In this document: positions 53,237-64,000 of the stretch, in pieces
Position numbering within the stretch: the stretch's first letter is position 1
Layout of the letters: every line of letters starts with the position of its first letter
Source of the DNA: Chrysomallon squamiferum
Lineage: Eukaryota > Mollusca > Gastropoda > Neomphalida > Peltospiridae
Assembly (NCBI GenBank): GCA_012295275.1
Contig: CM022671.1
Span: forward strand, 11,039,178-11,103,177
Length of the DNA: 64,000 nucleotides
Direction of reading: 5' to 3'
Notes under the pieces: generated by a model
Databases searched by the model: none
What the model was told of the DNA's origin: nothing
What the model saw: the letters and a program-made list of their open reading frames with translations, nothing else
Position numbers and translations under genes: made by a program

Positions 53237-54000
53237 TGTTGTTCAATTAGTTTGTTTATTACGAAGTAAAGTTAATGTGGTACGCAGTTAAGACACTAGA
53301 TATTCTTATTAATTATTAGTGGTATTATTTCTTTTTTTACACCTGCAGAATACGAAAGAACACAGTGTCTTTTGATACACCAGTGGTTGGTCGCTAAAAG
53401 AAGCAGATCAATTATAAATTAAATTTCATCCTAGATAAACTGTACCAATTCTGAAATGATACAAACTCTCTGAAACTAATAAAGTATTATAGCTTTATTG
53501 TACAGTATGTTTTACATCACATATTCTTATGTTGCTATTAAAATAATATTTATACGCTACATAATCACTACAAATACTGCCCTTATGGATCGCCATTTTA
53601 AGCAAATTAAGGTTTACTTCGACTGCCTAGAACATATTTGGTTCCTAACAAAACAGTCAAAATCAGAAAAAATGTAATATGTGAGTGGGCGAATCCTTTT
53701 CTACCAAAAGAATATTCGACATCAACTGAGATTCTGCCCAAGAAACAAATACTTAATAATATTTTACATCTTCAAGTGTGACGATTATTTCACTTGATGG
53801 CAATAGCTAGGTCGTCATATCCTAGCGCTAATTCAAAATAAAACAGAAGTTTAAAGTATTAATAAAGAAAAAAAACACGAAAGCATTTTCCATTCCTACG
53901 ATCAGAATCTTTTTTGGTTTTTCAGGAAACGAACGTCTTTAAGCTGATTAAATCCTGAACTGCAGTAATATTTACTTCTCGTGGAAGTGAATGATTCTTT
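53237..54000. other. Gene-free sequence
   Basis: Unique AT-rich sequence with no splice-supported open frame on either strand. Confidence 0.65.
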
Positions 54001-54005
54001 TTCAG

Positions 54006-54010
54006 TTCTT

Positions 54011-54041
<31 letters not shown>

Positions 54042-54050
54042 TTATTATTA
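54006..54050. repeat. (CTT)n/(ATT)n microsatellite
   Basis: A TTC run passing into ATT units, followed by further interrupted T-rich repeats to about 54120. Confidence 0.92.
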
Positions 54051-54608
54051 TTATTTTGTTGTTGTTTTTCTTCTTGTTTTTCTTCTTAATATTATTATAT
54101 CACCATCATTATTATTATTATTGTCGTTGTTATCATTATCATCATCAACAAGGTCATTTTTTCTTCTTCCTGAATGACAACTGAGAGTGTTTTATTCCTA
54201 TAAATAAATTTTAAAAAATAACATAATACAATTTTTTTTTTTTTTTTTTTTCAATGAGCTATTTAGAGAGTGATAACAATCAGTGATATACATGTTTGAT
54301 GTATTAGTTTACAATGTGTTTACTGGCTGATGTTTTAAACATGGAGCCAATAAACAGAATCACCAGACAGAAATATTAGCTGCAAGTCACGGATCAATGG
54401 GTATGACAAAAATAAATCGCGTTAGATTTTGCTGAATGGACCTGGGCCGGTCAATACGGGTTTAAAACGACTGACTTGAATTCATCAACGAGATGCAAAA
54501 TCGTCACGACAGGCGCCGATTCAGTCAGAATCTCGCAGCTTTCAGAAATTCTGAACCTACTAAGTAATAATTTGCATTATTTATTAAATAAATAATAATA
54601 ACAGCAAT

Positions 54609-54610
54609 AA

Positions 54611-54667
<57 letters not shown>

Positions 54668-54688
54668 TAATTAATTAATTAATTAATA
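54609..54688. repeat. (TAA)n then (TTAA)n microsatellite
   Basis: Pure ATA/TAA units to about 54666, then TTAA units. Confidence 0.95.
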
Positions 54689-55179
54689 AACTGCGACTCT
54701 TTTCTAAGTTTAAATGAAAAACTGGATATTTATGGAATACAGCTGAAATACAGTCAAGTTAATTTTATCCGCATACACTTGTGTATGTTCTTACGTACGT
54801 ATTTACGTATGAATGTATGTATCTCTGTATCAATGAGTTAATGTCTGTATGTGAGTGTGTGTGTGTGTACATGAAGCTGGTTCTCTCCCAGACACTCAGT
54901 TAGGCCTGACGTCGATGACGTCTCCGACTAAAACTAGATTATGTCTAAAAGACGCTGAATGTGTTTTATCAATCACCGTAATAAGATGCATTATCTCTCG
55001 CACAGCGGTGAACACGGAAGCTGCATCAAGACCAGGAAACTCTGTGACATGAGTGAAATGAAACAAACTGTTACTCAATATCCGACCCCAGCCAGCAGCA
55101 CAAACACACCGCTCTGCTTCTTAAATATATCACTGACCACAGACAGCAAAATGATACTGACTAAAATAGTGTATTTTAA

Positions 55180-55290
<111 letters not shown>

Positions 55291-55344
55291 ATATGTGTAC
55301 AGATATATAGACATATATGACTAAACATATGATATAAATACAGA

Positions 55345-55452
55345 CAGATAGATAGATAGATAGATAGACAGATAGAGAGATAGATAGATAGATAGATAGA
55401 CAGACATATATACAGACAGACAGATAGATAGATAGATAGATAGATATAGATA
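55345..55452. repeat. (GATA)n/(GACA)n tetranucleotide array
   Basis: Alternating blocks of AGATAGAT and CAGACAGA units, ending in ATATAGATATAG. GATA/GACA arrays are classic hypervariable simple repeats in animals. Confidence 0.93.
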
Positions 55453-56477
55453 TAGATATAAATATCAATCCCTCTCTCGCTTTAATTAAAAAAATACTCA
55501 GTAATATTTCACTGAACTAAACAATTATTTGGATAATTTCAAGTCTTAAAGAAAACACAGAGATAACTATTAGATTTCCGATAGTCAGAATTAAATCTGG
55601 GGCCTATAAAATTTATTGAAGTGTTGAAATCCTAGGTGCATGACGTAGTCTGCTGATAAATAGGTGTCCCCAGGCGCTGTAGGTCAAAAGGTCACTTTCC
55701 TTTCATCTGTAACAAGTAATTACAGTGTTCTGCTGATTAAGCAAGGTATGTATTTGAGAAAGAAAAAAAATGATATCATTTCCTTTTAAAAATATAGTTT
55801 CAGTAATTACTTGGGGGCTTATATATGAGTAGGTTTGTATATGCATGTATATTTTTATGTGCTTGTGTGTGCGTGTGCGTGTGTGTTTGTGTGTATATAT
55901 ATATGTGTGTGTATATACACACATACACATACACGTACTGGTACTTAATAATACAGTAGCGTGTATGACTGAAAACTATTGAATTTAATTCATAAACGGA
56001 ACTGTTTATTAAATTAATTATTTACACTAACAGAATAACTAGTACTATTATTACCTGTATAATTACTATCACATACTGACGGACACGTATAAAACGGACT
56101 AACATACCAAGAATACAAACAACAAGTAACGAAGTTGTAACTAAGCTATCGTCTGTCTATTTAGACGTACAAGCACACTGACAGACTGACAGCAGAACAA
56201 GCAGCCTCTGATAATTTCGTACAAATAATGACTTTCTCCCACGAGCCAGTCTTAATGATCAGAGTGAGTTCGTATGGGATAATCGAGTTCGCTTTTCCAA
56301 GATGGAGACGTAGCTCTGACATTTACTGGCCTCTTAGTCATTATAACATCCACAGGCGCTGACAAACGATGCGATTTCAACCACGAACAGCTCAGAAGAA
56401 AGCTCTCTTCTCACAGCACGATTTGAAGTAACGATCTGATAATATCTGCGATTGCGATGCGAGGTATTCGCAATGTC
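55453..56477. other. Gene-free sequence
   Basis: Contains GT/TATA runs at about 55858-55935. No exon was recognised. Confidence 0.65.
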
Positions 56478-56563
56478 TGTATGTATGTTTGCATGTATGT
56501 ATGTATGAATGTATGTATGTATGTATGTATGTATGTATGTATGTATGTATGTATGTATGTATG

Positions 56564-56594
<31 letters not shown>

Positions 56595-56625
56595 GTAAGT
56601 ATGTATGTATGTATATAAATGTGAA

Positions 56626-56652
<27 letters not shown>
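56478..56652. repeat. (ATGT)n then (GT)n microsatellite
   Basis: About 30 ATGT units with a few point changes, then GTGTGT at 56626-56651. Confidence 0.95.
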
Positions 56653-56657
<5 letters not shown>

Positions 56658-57142
56658 ATTTTATTTTCTTCAGTAACAAATAGTGGCAAAATTATGATAA
56701 CTACATCTTTATTTTTTGTTTTTTGACGAATGAACTTGACGCAGTACAAATGTTTTCACTGTCAGGAAAGCTGGTCGTCGTGAATCGTTACAGAAGACAG
56801 AAACGCTGCTGGAATCTCTGACGTCTGAGTGGTAGCTGAATGGCAGTTTAACTCGTAACACAACAGACAACTGAGAACATGGAAGTATGAGGAAAATGGG
56901 AGTCATTAAGCAGGGCACACTTAATTAAGCTCTGAACCCTCACATCGTAGTTAGCTTGTGTTGTTGACTCTAGTCTGAAGTAGCGTGTAGCTAGGTGTGT
57001 ACGTTTCTACAGCAGTTCCTGAAGAACAGCTTTTAATGCATCGAAATTGGTTTTACTGACTTCACGGAATATTATAATGTACACGTAAAAGATTGTTCAA
57101 TTTTGTATTATTCCTGTCGTCATTATTTATCATCTTCTTTCT

Positions 57143-57184
57143 TCTCGTTTTCTTCTTCTTCTTCTTCTTCTTATTATTATTATT

Positions 57185-57219
<35 letters not shown>
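57143..57219. repeat. (TTC)n, (TTA)n, (TTG)n compound microsatellite
   Basis: Three successive trinucleotide runs of related sequence, probably derived from one another by point change and expansion. Confidence 0.92.
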
Positions 57220-57220
<1 letters not shown>

Positions 57221-57345
57221 CATGTGGTTGTTCTTGTTGCTAATGAAATAATTATATGACAATTTCATTTATTTATTTTTATTTTTTTTATTTTTATTTT
57301 TTTATTGTTTTTCTTTTTTATTTGTTTAATTTATATGACTATCCG

Positions 57346-57574
57346 TTGTTTACCTTTAATAAGAAATTTACATATTGGTTAACCTTGACCTTTTTCTCCA
57401 CCTCTCCCCTGCTGAGTGTCTGTACGTCTTACTGAGGTAACACACACTCGCACTGAACTGTTATTCGCTTCAAGTTCTGCTTTGAAGAGTTTGAAAAGTC
57501 GATTAAATTGTGTCTATTCAGTGAGATAACAATAACACATTGTTCTGACCTGTAATAGAGCTTGCAATATTGAC
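57346..57574 (+). repeat. Left arm of a 229-bp inverted repeat
   Basis: The reverse complement of this segment matches 59589-59817. The core (about 57362-57553) differs at a single base, and the match weakens at both ends. A 2.0-kb spacer separates the arms. It contains the (CT)n array at 57654-57748, GT-rich sequence and ordinary AT-rich sequence. Confidence 0.95.
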
Positions 57575-57651
57575 AATAACTGAATTAGGGCTATGTAAAC
57601 TCAACTAATGTTTGATTTATTATATATGTCTGTACGTGGGGCATTTTATTT

Positions 57652-57762
<111 letters not shown>

Positions 57763-57954
57763 TTCTGTCTATATTTTGTTTTGTCGTATGGATGACAGAA
57801 AGTCACGCAATAAGCATTCTTTCACAGACATGTTGTGATGTGAGTCTCACCTGTGCGTGAGATTCACGTCGTGTCACTTTGTTCTCGCAGTGTGAGTACA
57901 CCAGGTTGCTGTGACCTCAGTTCAAGTGCGTGAAGTCAGTTAGGATGTTACTTG

Positions 57955-58310
57955 TGTTTGTCTGTCTCTCTGTATATGTGTGTGTTCGTGTGCATATGTG
58001 AATGTGGGTATTCATGCAGGTATGTGTGTTTGTGTGTATTTGTGTGTGTGTTTGTGTTTGTATGTGTTTTGTGTGTGTGTATGTTTATGTATGAATATAA
58101 TCTATGTGTATGTTTGAGTATATGAGAGTATGTGTGTCTGTCCATATGTAAATATGTGCATATATGTATGTATGTATGTATGCATGTATGCATGTATGTA
58201 TATATGTATGTGTATGTGTGTGTGTTTATATGTTTGTGAATAAGTGTATGTGTGTGTATATGTCTGTATATATATATATATATGTGTTTGAGTATGTGTG
58301 TCTGACTTGT
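57955..58310. repeat. Degenerate GT/TATG-rich low-complexity block
   Basis: Mixed TGTG, TATG and GTAT motifs with no fixed unit. Open frames on both strands reflect composition only. The unique sequence 58311-59588 that follows holds no recognised exon. Confidence 0.85.
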
Positions 58311-59588
58311 AATAAGAAACCATGCTTCTATGGGAATGAGTATGTATGAATATATTTGTGTGTATCAAGTAATTATATATTTGTTTTCCTACAATATATG
58401 CAGTAGTTTTGGGGTTTTTTTTGTTTTGTTATTCAGGTGGTATGTACTGATGTGTATGTAACCTTCATGTTTAACTCAGTTTAACTACTTTAACCACTTT
58501 CTTTCATTTCGTCCAGTACCAACCCAGCATATTTTACACTGAACTGATCTTTAGTGAACAAAGAGACGAAACAATGATCACACGGATTATTCAAACTCTG
58601 ATCATTATTGAGTTTCACTTGTCATGTGACTAGTTTCAAGATGCATTCTGCTTTATGACTGAACTGTCTGATACGTCATCTACTTCGCTAAAGTGTGGGT
58701 TAGTATAAGTCTAAAAGTATGTGCACTATAAAGACTAATCGAGGGCGGATCCACGTTTCCTGCAGGGGTGTTCAGAATTCCGTCTGCTCAGCCTCTTTGA
58801 CTCTGATAGTTGAAGATATTAAGAAGATGACTGACACAAGATTTACAGATATATTATAATTAAATAAAATGTTTATATTTTGTACACGTATAATTACTAA
58901 TGATAAACGGCACATGATTTAATAGTTAGGTAAAATATCTAAACAACTGTCTCAAACTAGTTGTTTTTGCTTGATGTATTCATGTACGATGTTAATGCTT
59001 ATTCTTTTTAAAAACGGTATTTCATTAAATACTTCAGCATTCTCCATAATAACGTGTAACACTCAGCTTAAAGATGAATCTGCAGACTGAATATAATGTT
59101 ATAAAACAGCCCTAATGGGTTGGGGGTTTTACTTCTGGGTATTCCTTTTAAATACTTGTCTGTTTGTACTCCCCCAACAACCCTACACAGACCCGTCCTT
59201 GTAGATATTCTCTAACGGCTATATTTAATTTCCATTCCACGTCTGGCAGTTTGGCTAACTTAATTGTTCAGTGATGTTTATGACGTTCTGTTTCGTTTAC
59301 CTTTACGCCTAGCTAAGATTGAGGGGAGTGTTTTTTCAGTTTGGTTATGTTTTTACGTGCGTGAAGACCTAAAGAGTCGTGAAAAAAAGCCGCAGTAAAA
59401 TGTCTGGCTATCAGTCACAAAACTTTTATTTGTTTACGTAAGTAAGAATCGTTAATCTGCAGATCTAAAAGCGTGATGCTGGTGTGAAATATAATTTTAT
59501 ATAAAGAAAAGAAACTCAAGTTTTTAGTTTGACGTGCAGTGATATTCTGTAAAAAGGATATTATATCAGTATTTTCAACTCAGATGGT

Positions 59589-59817
59589 GTCGATATTGCT
59601 ATCTCTGTTACAGGTCAGAACAATGTGTTATTGTTATCTCACTGAATAGACACAATTTAATCGACTTTTCAAACTCTTCAAAGCAGAACTTGAAGCGAAT
59701 AACAGTTCAGTGCGAGTGTGTGTTACCTCAGTCAGACGTACAGACACTCAGCAGGGGAGAGGTGGAGAAAAAGGTCAAGGTTAACCAATATGTAAATTTC
59801 TTATTAAAGATCAACAA
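59589..59817 (-). repeat. Right arm of the 229-bp inverted repeat
   Basis: Opposite-orientation copy of 57346-57574. Read on +, it begins after GATATTGCTATCTCTGTTAC and passes through AACTCTTCAAAGCAGAACTT. The copies differ within the core at one site, GTCAGACG here against GTAAGACG in the left arm read in the same direction. Confidence 0.95.
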
Positions 59818-59864
59818 AGAACTGTCATATATACTAGGAATGAAACAAACAAGGAAAGAAAAGC

Positions 59865-59996
<132 letters not shown>

Positions 59997-60360
59997 ACGT
60001 TTTCAACATAGATTTCCTTGAGAAAAAAACAATACATCTGTGTGTACGTGTGTGTCTGCTGTTTTAGTCTTCTTTTCCTTTTTATATTTTTATATGTGTT
60101 GGGAGTGATATGATATCCTTTTGGATCTGAACGATAAAAAAGAAAAGAAAAAAGAAATAAACATTAAATCGTCCAAAAAAAAAAAAAAAAAAATCATATA
60201 AACAATTTCAAAATATTTCGTTGATCTGAGTATCATGTTTGCTCTGTTATCTGACACGTGATCAGTGACTGAAGATAATATTTTAACATATTTCGAAAGA
60301 AGTTTCAGATTTTATATTTGTAGTTACTTTACCTAGACTTAGGCTGATATAGTCCGTGAA

Positions 60361-60511
60361 AAAAAAAAAAAAAATAATAATAATAATAATAATAATAAAA
60401 AAGAATAAATGAATGAATAAACAAATAAAAAACGTAAGAATGAAAAACTAAAACGAGTGTAAAATTATTAAGAAAAAGAATGAGTGAAAATTGAATGAAA
60501 GAAAATCGGAA

Positions 60512-60542
<31 letters not shown>

Positions 60543-60545
60543 ATA
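60361..60545. repeat. (TAA)n and (AAAT)n microsatellites
   Basis: Poly-A with TAA units at 60359-60400 and AAAT/AATA units at 60509-60544, separated by A-rich sequence. Confidence 0.9.
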
Positions 60546-62298
60546 TAAGTATAGATAAAAGAAAGATGGTGAGAATGAACAAAACGCATAAAAAAGAGAG
60601 AAAAAAACCCAGAGAATTTAATGATGTTTCAAGCAACAGCAACTCACACACAAAACACACTCAAACATACACACTCACAAACACACACACATAGAAATAC
60701 ACACAAACACACATACATACAGATACAAGACGTGAATACAGGAAAATAATTCTTCTAGACAGTTTGATCAAACTAAATAAACATGTGATACAATAAGGAG
60801 ACTACAGCTAGTTATGTGTTTCCACTAATAAAGTTTCCGGATTAAAGTTTTCATTAAAGTTGTTCTCCGAACTGTAATCATTGTAATTATAAATAAACAG
60901 CAGTAGGTCAGAACCACCATGTACTCTACATGTGTGTGTTTAGCTAGCAGGTTCAGTAAATGTCTGTACATTAACAGAACAACAGCTGTAGAGTGCTGGG
61001 CTAGTATGTTAATATGAAAGTACATGTTGTAGTAATAATAGTTTATAACACGTGTAGCCGTAGTCTGAGTTACTGTATGGTTATGGGTGTGTGTATCTGT
61101 CTATCTGTCTATATATTAATCTATCTATCTGTAGATATGTGAGCATGTGTGTGTGAATATGTGAGTGTTTGTGCTTGTGTGTATCTATATATATCTATAA
61201 TGTATTTGTATCTCTTTATGAAGGTTTGTATATGTTATATTTATATATATAAAAGTAATTCTGTATGTGTGTATGTGTTATACTGAGTTAGCAGATGAGT
61301 ATCATTTATTTTTTATTTAAAGCATCTTGAAAAAACTTTATAAAAATGTGATCTTTTCTCCTCTTTACACTTTACAATAACTTCAACAATGGCAACAGCA
61401 ATAGCGAAAGCAGCAACCAAAACAACAGCAATAATAATAATAACAATAATAACACAATAATAACGAAGCGAATGATAATGAATATATACTACATTCTAAA
61501 TCTTCCTCCACATTTGTTATCTAACTGACGTCACCAGACGGAAGACACTTAACCTGACCACGTGGTCTTTTCATACTAGTCTACGTTATTTATCTCTCGT
61601 CTCAAAGAAAAAGAGGCTACTAAGTGCAGACATCTTGAGCCGTAAGAGACGTGTAAAGGGTAAAGAGATTTTTTTTGTTGTTGTTGTTTTTTTTTTTTTT
61701 TTTTTTTTGACAATGCTACAGAAACAAATGTTAACTTAATATTAAAAAGGTTAAACTATACCATTTTAGAAAAAAAAACTTAATAATTACTATCTGTTTT
61801 AGTTTCGTACACAACTACCATATATGCACATAATAAATAATACAGTTCTCTGTGTATATCCATTCGTCAGTCTGTACACCATATATTCATAATACATGCT
61901 TAGAAAAACACATGCATAAATACATAGATACATAACACACAAACACACACACACATACTTACATACATATACTACAAATATATACACACATACATACATA
62001 GTCAAAAATGCACCAGTGTATGTATATTTATGGATGTACACACAAATTTCGGCGGCTCGGTGTTACACAGTTAGACATGGGAATGTGTACAATTTGTTTG
62101 TTACAATTCCTCAAGTCAGAAAACAGATATCTGTTGCGCTAATGAATAACTTTGTACATGCTCAGGCGAAACTCGTCAAACACGACATATAGGTATTTAT
62201 ACATAAAATACTACAGTAAAGTGCGAGCTTGCACGCACGTAGAGACCGAGTCTGCACCTGCATATGTTGTGTAGGGAATATTATCTCTAATTAAGTTT

Positions 62299-62329
<31 letters not shown>

Positions 62330-64000
62330 GAAATTTTCATGTACTAAATATAAGAGGGTAATTAAATTACATATAATTCAACCCTGCAGTTACGAACATT
62401 TTAATTGACAGCGATTAGAAAATAAAAATAATATAAATTAAAGTGATTAGAAAATATTTGTCATAATTTAACCGTTAGCATATTTAAATCTTTCAGTTAT
62501 AAAAACATAATTTTTGAAAAGGGCATGGTGTTATTGACTACTGCTGTCTGTTACAAATACTGTACGATAAGAATTTTAAAGATAAAACTATATATAAAAT
62601 ATACCTACTATTACTTCAAATATAATATAACATATAAAAACAGCTTATTTATCCAAATTTTGAACACTATCGCAGAATGTCTGGTTCTTTGTTTTGCTTT
62701 CTTCACACTCTCAGAAATACTTAAACTGGTCTTTAGTTTTCCACTCAGTAATCATCTTCTCAGGAAAACGTCTTAATTAGTCGAGATGAATGTGATAAAA
62801 AATAGCTTTTAAATCTTTGGTTATTGACATTATAGCAATGTGAAACAGAACGAAGCCAGTCTGTTAGCGCCACTAATTCACGTATTTACAAAATAAGAGT
62901 ACAATACGACATATATATTGAGCAGGGTACGTGTGTACGCGCGCGTGTGTGTGTGTGTGTGTGTGTATTGTTAATTTCATGGATGTATAGCTGAGCCTGG
63001 TTTCCTGTTCTGAAGTACATTATTTGTACTGGTTTTTTTAAATTATCCTTCACGTTTGTGTTCAGCACACTGTAACATCTCTGCTGAATGTTGTTTTTAG
63101 ATATAAATGACGAGTCTCACATTTTTGTAATCCTAGCTCAAACACTGCTGATAAACAAGTTTGTTATTTCCAGCAAACAAACACTGCAGTTCCTCATTCG
63201 ACATATTTTGTATCAATAAACAAACACGTACATCTAAGTATGACAGCATACGTATACACGTGTACACAATACATACATAAGTAAATACGTAGTTGATTAT
63301 GTAACTACATACACACTACACACATAAATAGAAATCTAAACAATATACATCAGTACATCTGTGCATGTATGTGTGTGTCTATGTGTGTGCGTGCACGCGC
63401 GCGCGCTCTAGTATATATTTATTTATTCATTTTATCCTGAGAAAACCAGCTCTTTCTTACCAAGAAAAGTGTTTTTATGTTACATTACATACATACTTAT
63501 TGAGTGATGACTGATGTACTAAACAGTGTTTATAACGCATGTCAGAGGTGTCATTATTTCAAAGATATGCTGTGGAAACCGGTGAAATAAAACAGCCTGA
63601 TAAGTAAAAAGAAATAAACGCTTCTGTTTATACAACAACATGCTTACATCCCAAGTTTATACAATTAAATTGGTATATTTATCTCTTAAAGTTATCTGCA
63701 CATTTTGGATTCCAGCCAGCTTCTGAAAATTACAGGTAAAGCAACAAAAATAATTTCATGTGCTTGTCCATTTGCCTCTTGTCTAAGAAACATTCAAAGA
63801 ACGCGGTTTTATACTTTCTTCCAGAGATATAGATATATATATATATTTCTACTCAACGTCAGAATCTGTGACGTAAATAAGTGTACGTATGTCACGTGTT
63901 ATAATAATAAGTCGGTTAATTCATGCAATGCGGTAAGCTGGTGCATGTGTTTACACTTTTATTTACGACAGACAGCGAAAAGCCGTGTTTGACACAGATA
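60546..64000. other. Gene-free right end of the window
   Basis: AT-rich sequence with poly-T runs at about 61687-61709 and 62300-62329, CA/TACA-rich stretches at about 60645-60725 and 61930-62000, GT runs at about 62943-62966, and a CGCGCGCG-containing purine-pyrimidine run at about 63387-63406. I found no splice-supported exon, RNA gene or mobile element here. Confidence 0.65.

Noticed and set aside
54855-55078. Opposed open frames on both strands (about 60 codons each) without low complexity
   Set aside because: Neither has credible splice sites or a family signature, and the two cannot both be coding.

Overview
The window is nuclear DNA from an animal. It is AT-rich, its genes are cut into short exons by GT-AG introns of roughly 0.1-1.8 kb, and it is packed with microsatellites. 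The protein families (a membrane guanylyl cyclase, a cytosolic sulfotransferase, COG5, DUS4L) are bilaterian. Compact introns, many simple repeats and Tc1/mariner elements fit an invertebrate, perhaps a lophotrochozoan such as a mollusc, but the species cannot be fixed from the sequence.

Layout. (1) 1-461: a 27-bp tandem repeat running off the left edge, then one coding-looking exon on + from an unrecognised gene. (2) 744-16544, minus: a complete receptor guanylyl cyclase gene. I could place 21 coding exons whose phases all agree, giving 1,010 residues: signal peptide, ligand-binding ectodomain, one transmembrane helix, pseudokinase, coiled coil and cyclase. Its introns hold a 0.6-kb CA array, several minisatellites, a deleted Tc1-like element and a MITE. 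(3) 20053-23212, plus: a TATA-box promoter candidate and a complete 5-exon cytosolic sulfotransferase of 287 residues. (4) 24310-37078, minus: a complete 22-exon COG5 gene (808 residues), with a decayed mariner-like transposon in one intron, one GC-AG intron and a possible alternative exon. (5) 37843-41996, plus: DUS4L, a tRNA-dihydrouridine synthase in 8 exons, head-to-head with COG5. Its last exon carries an apparent 1-nt frameshift. (6) 42.0-64.0 kb: no complete gene. It holds very dense microsatellites, a 1-kb 20-bp satellite, a 229-bp near-perfect inverted repeat and two weak isolated exon candidates.

The genes do not form one pathway: the cyclase makes cGMP at the plasma membrane, the sulfotransferase conjugates small molecules in the cytosol, COG5 tethers Golgi vesicles and DUS4L modifies tRNA. 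The one meaningful linkage is COG5/DUS4L. From memory, the same two genes are divergent neighbours in human (7q22), so their shared promoter region appears to be ancient. No unambiguous new biological system was found. The best leads are the COG5 alternative exon, the DUS4L frameshift and upstream ORF, the duplicated splice acceptor in the cyclase gene and the long inverted repeat.
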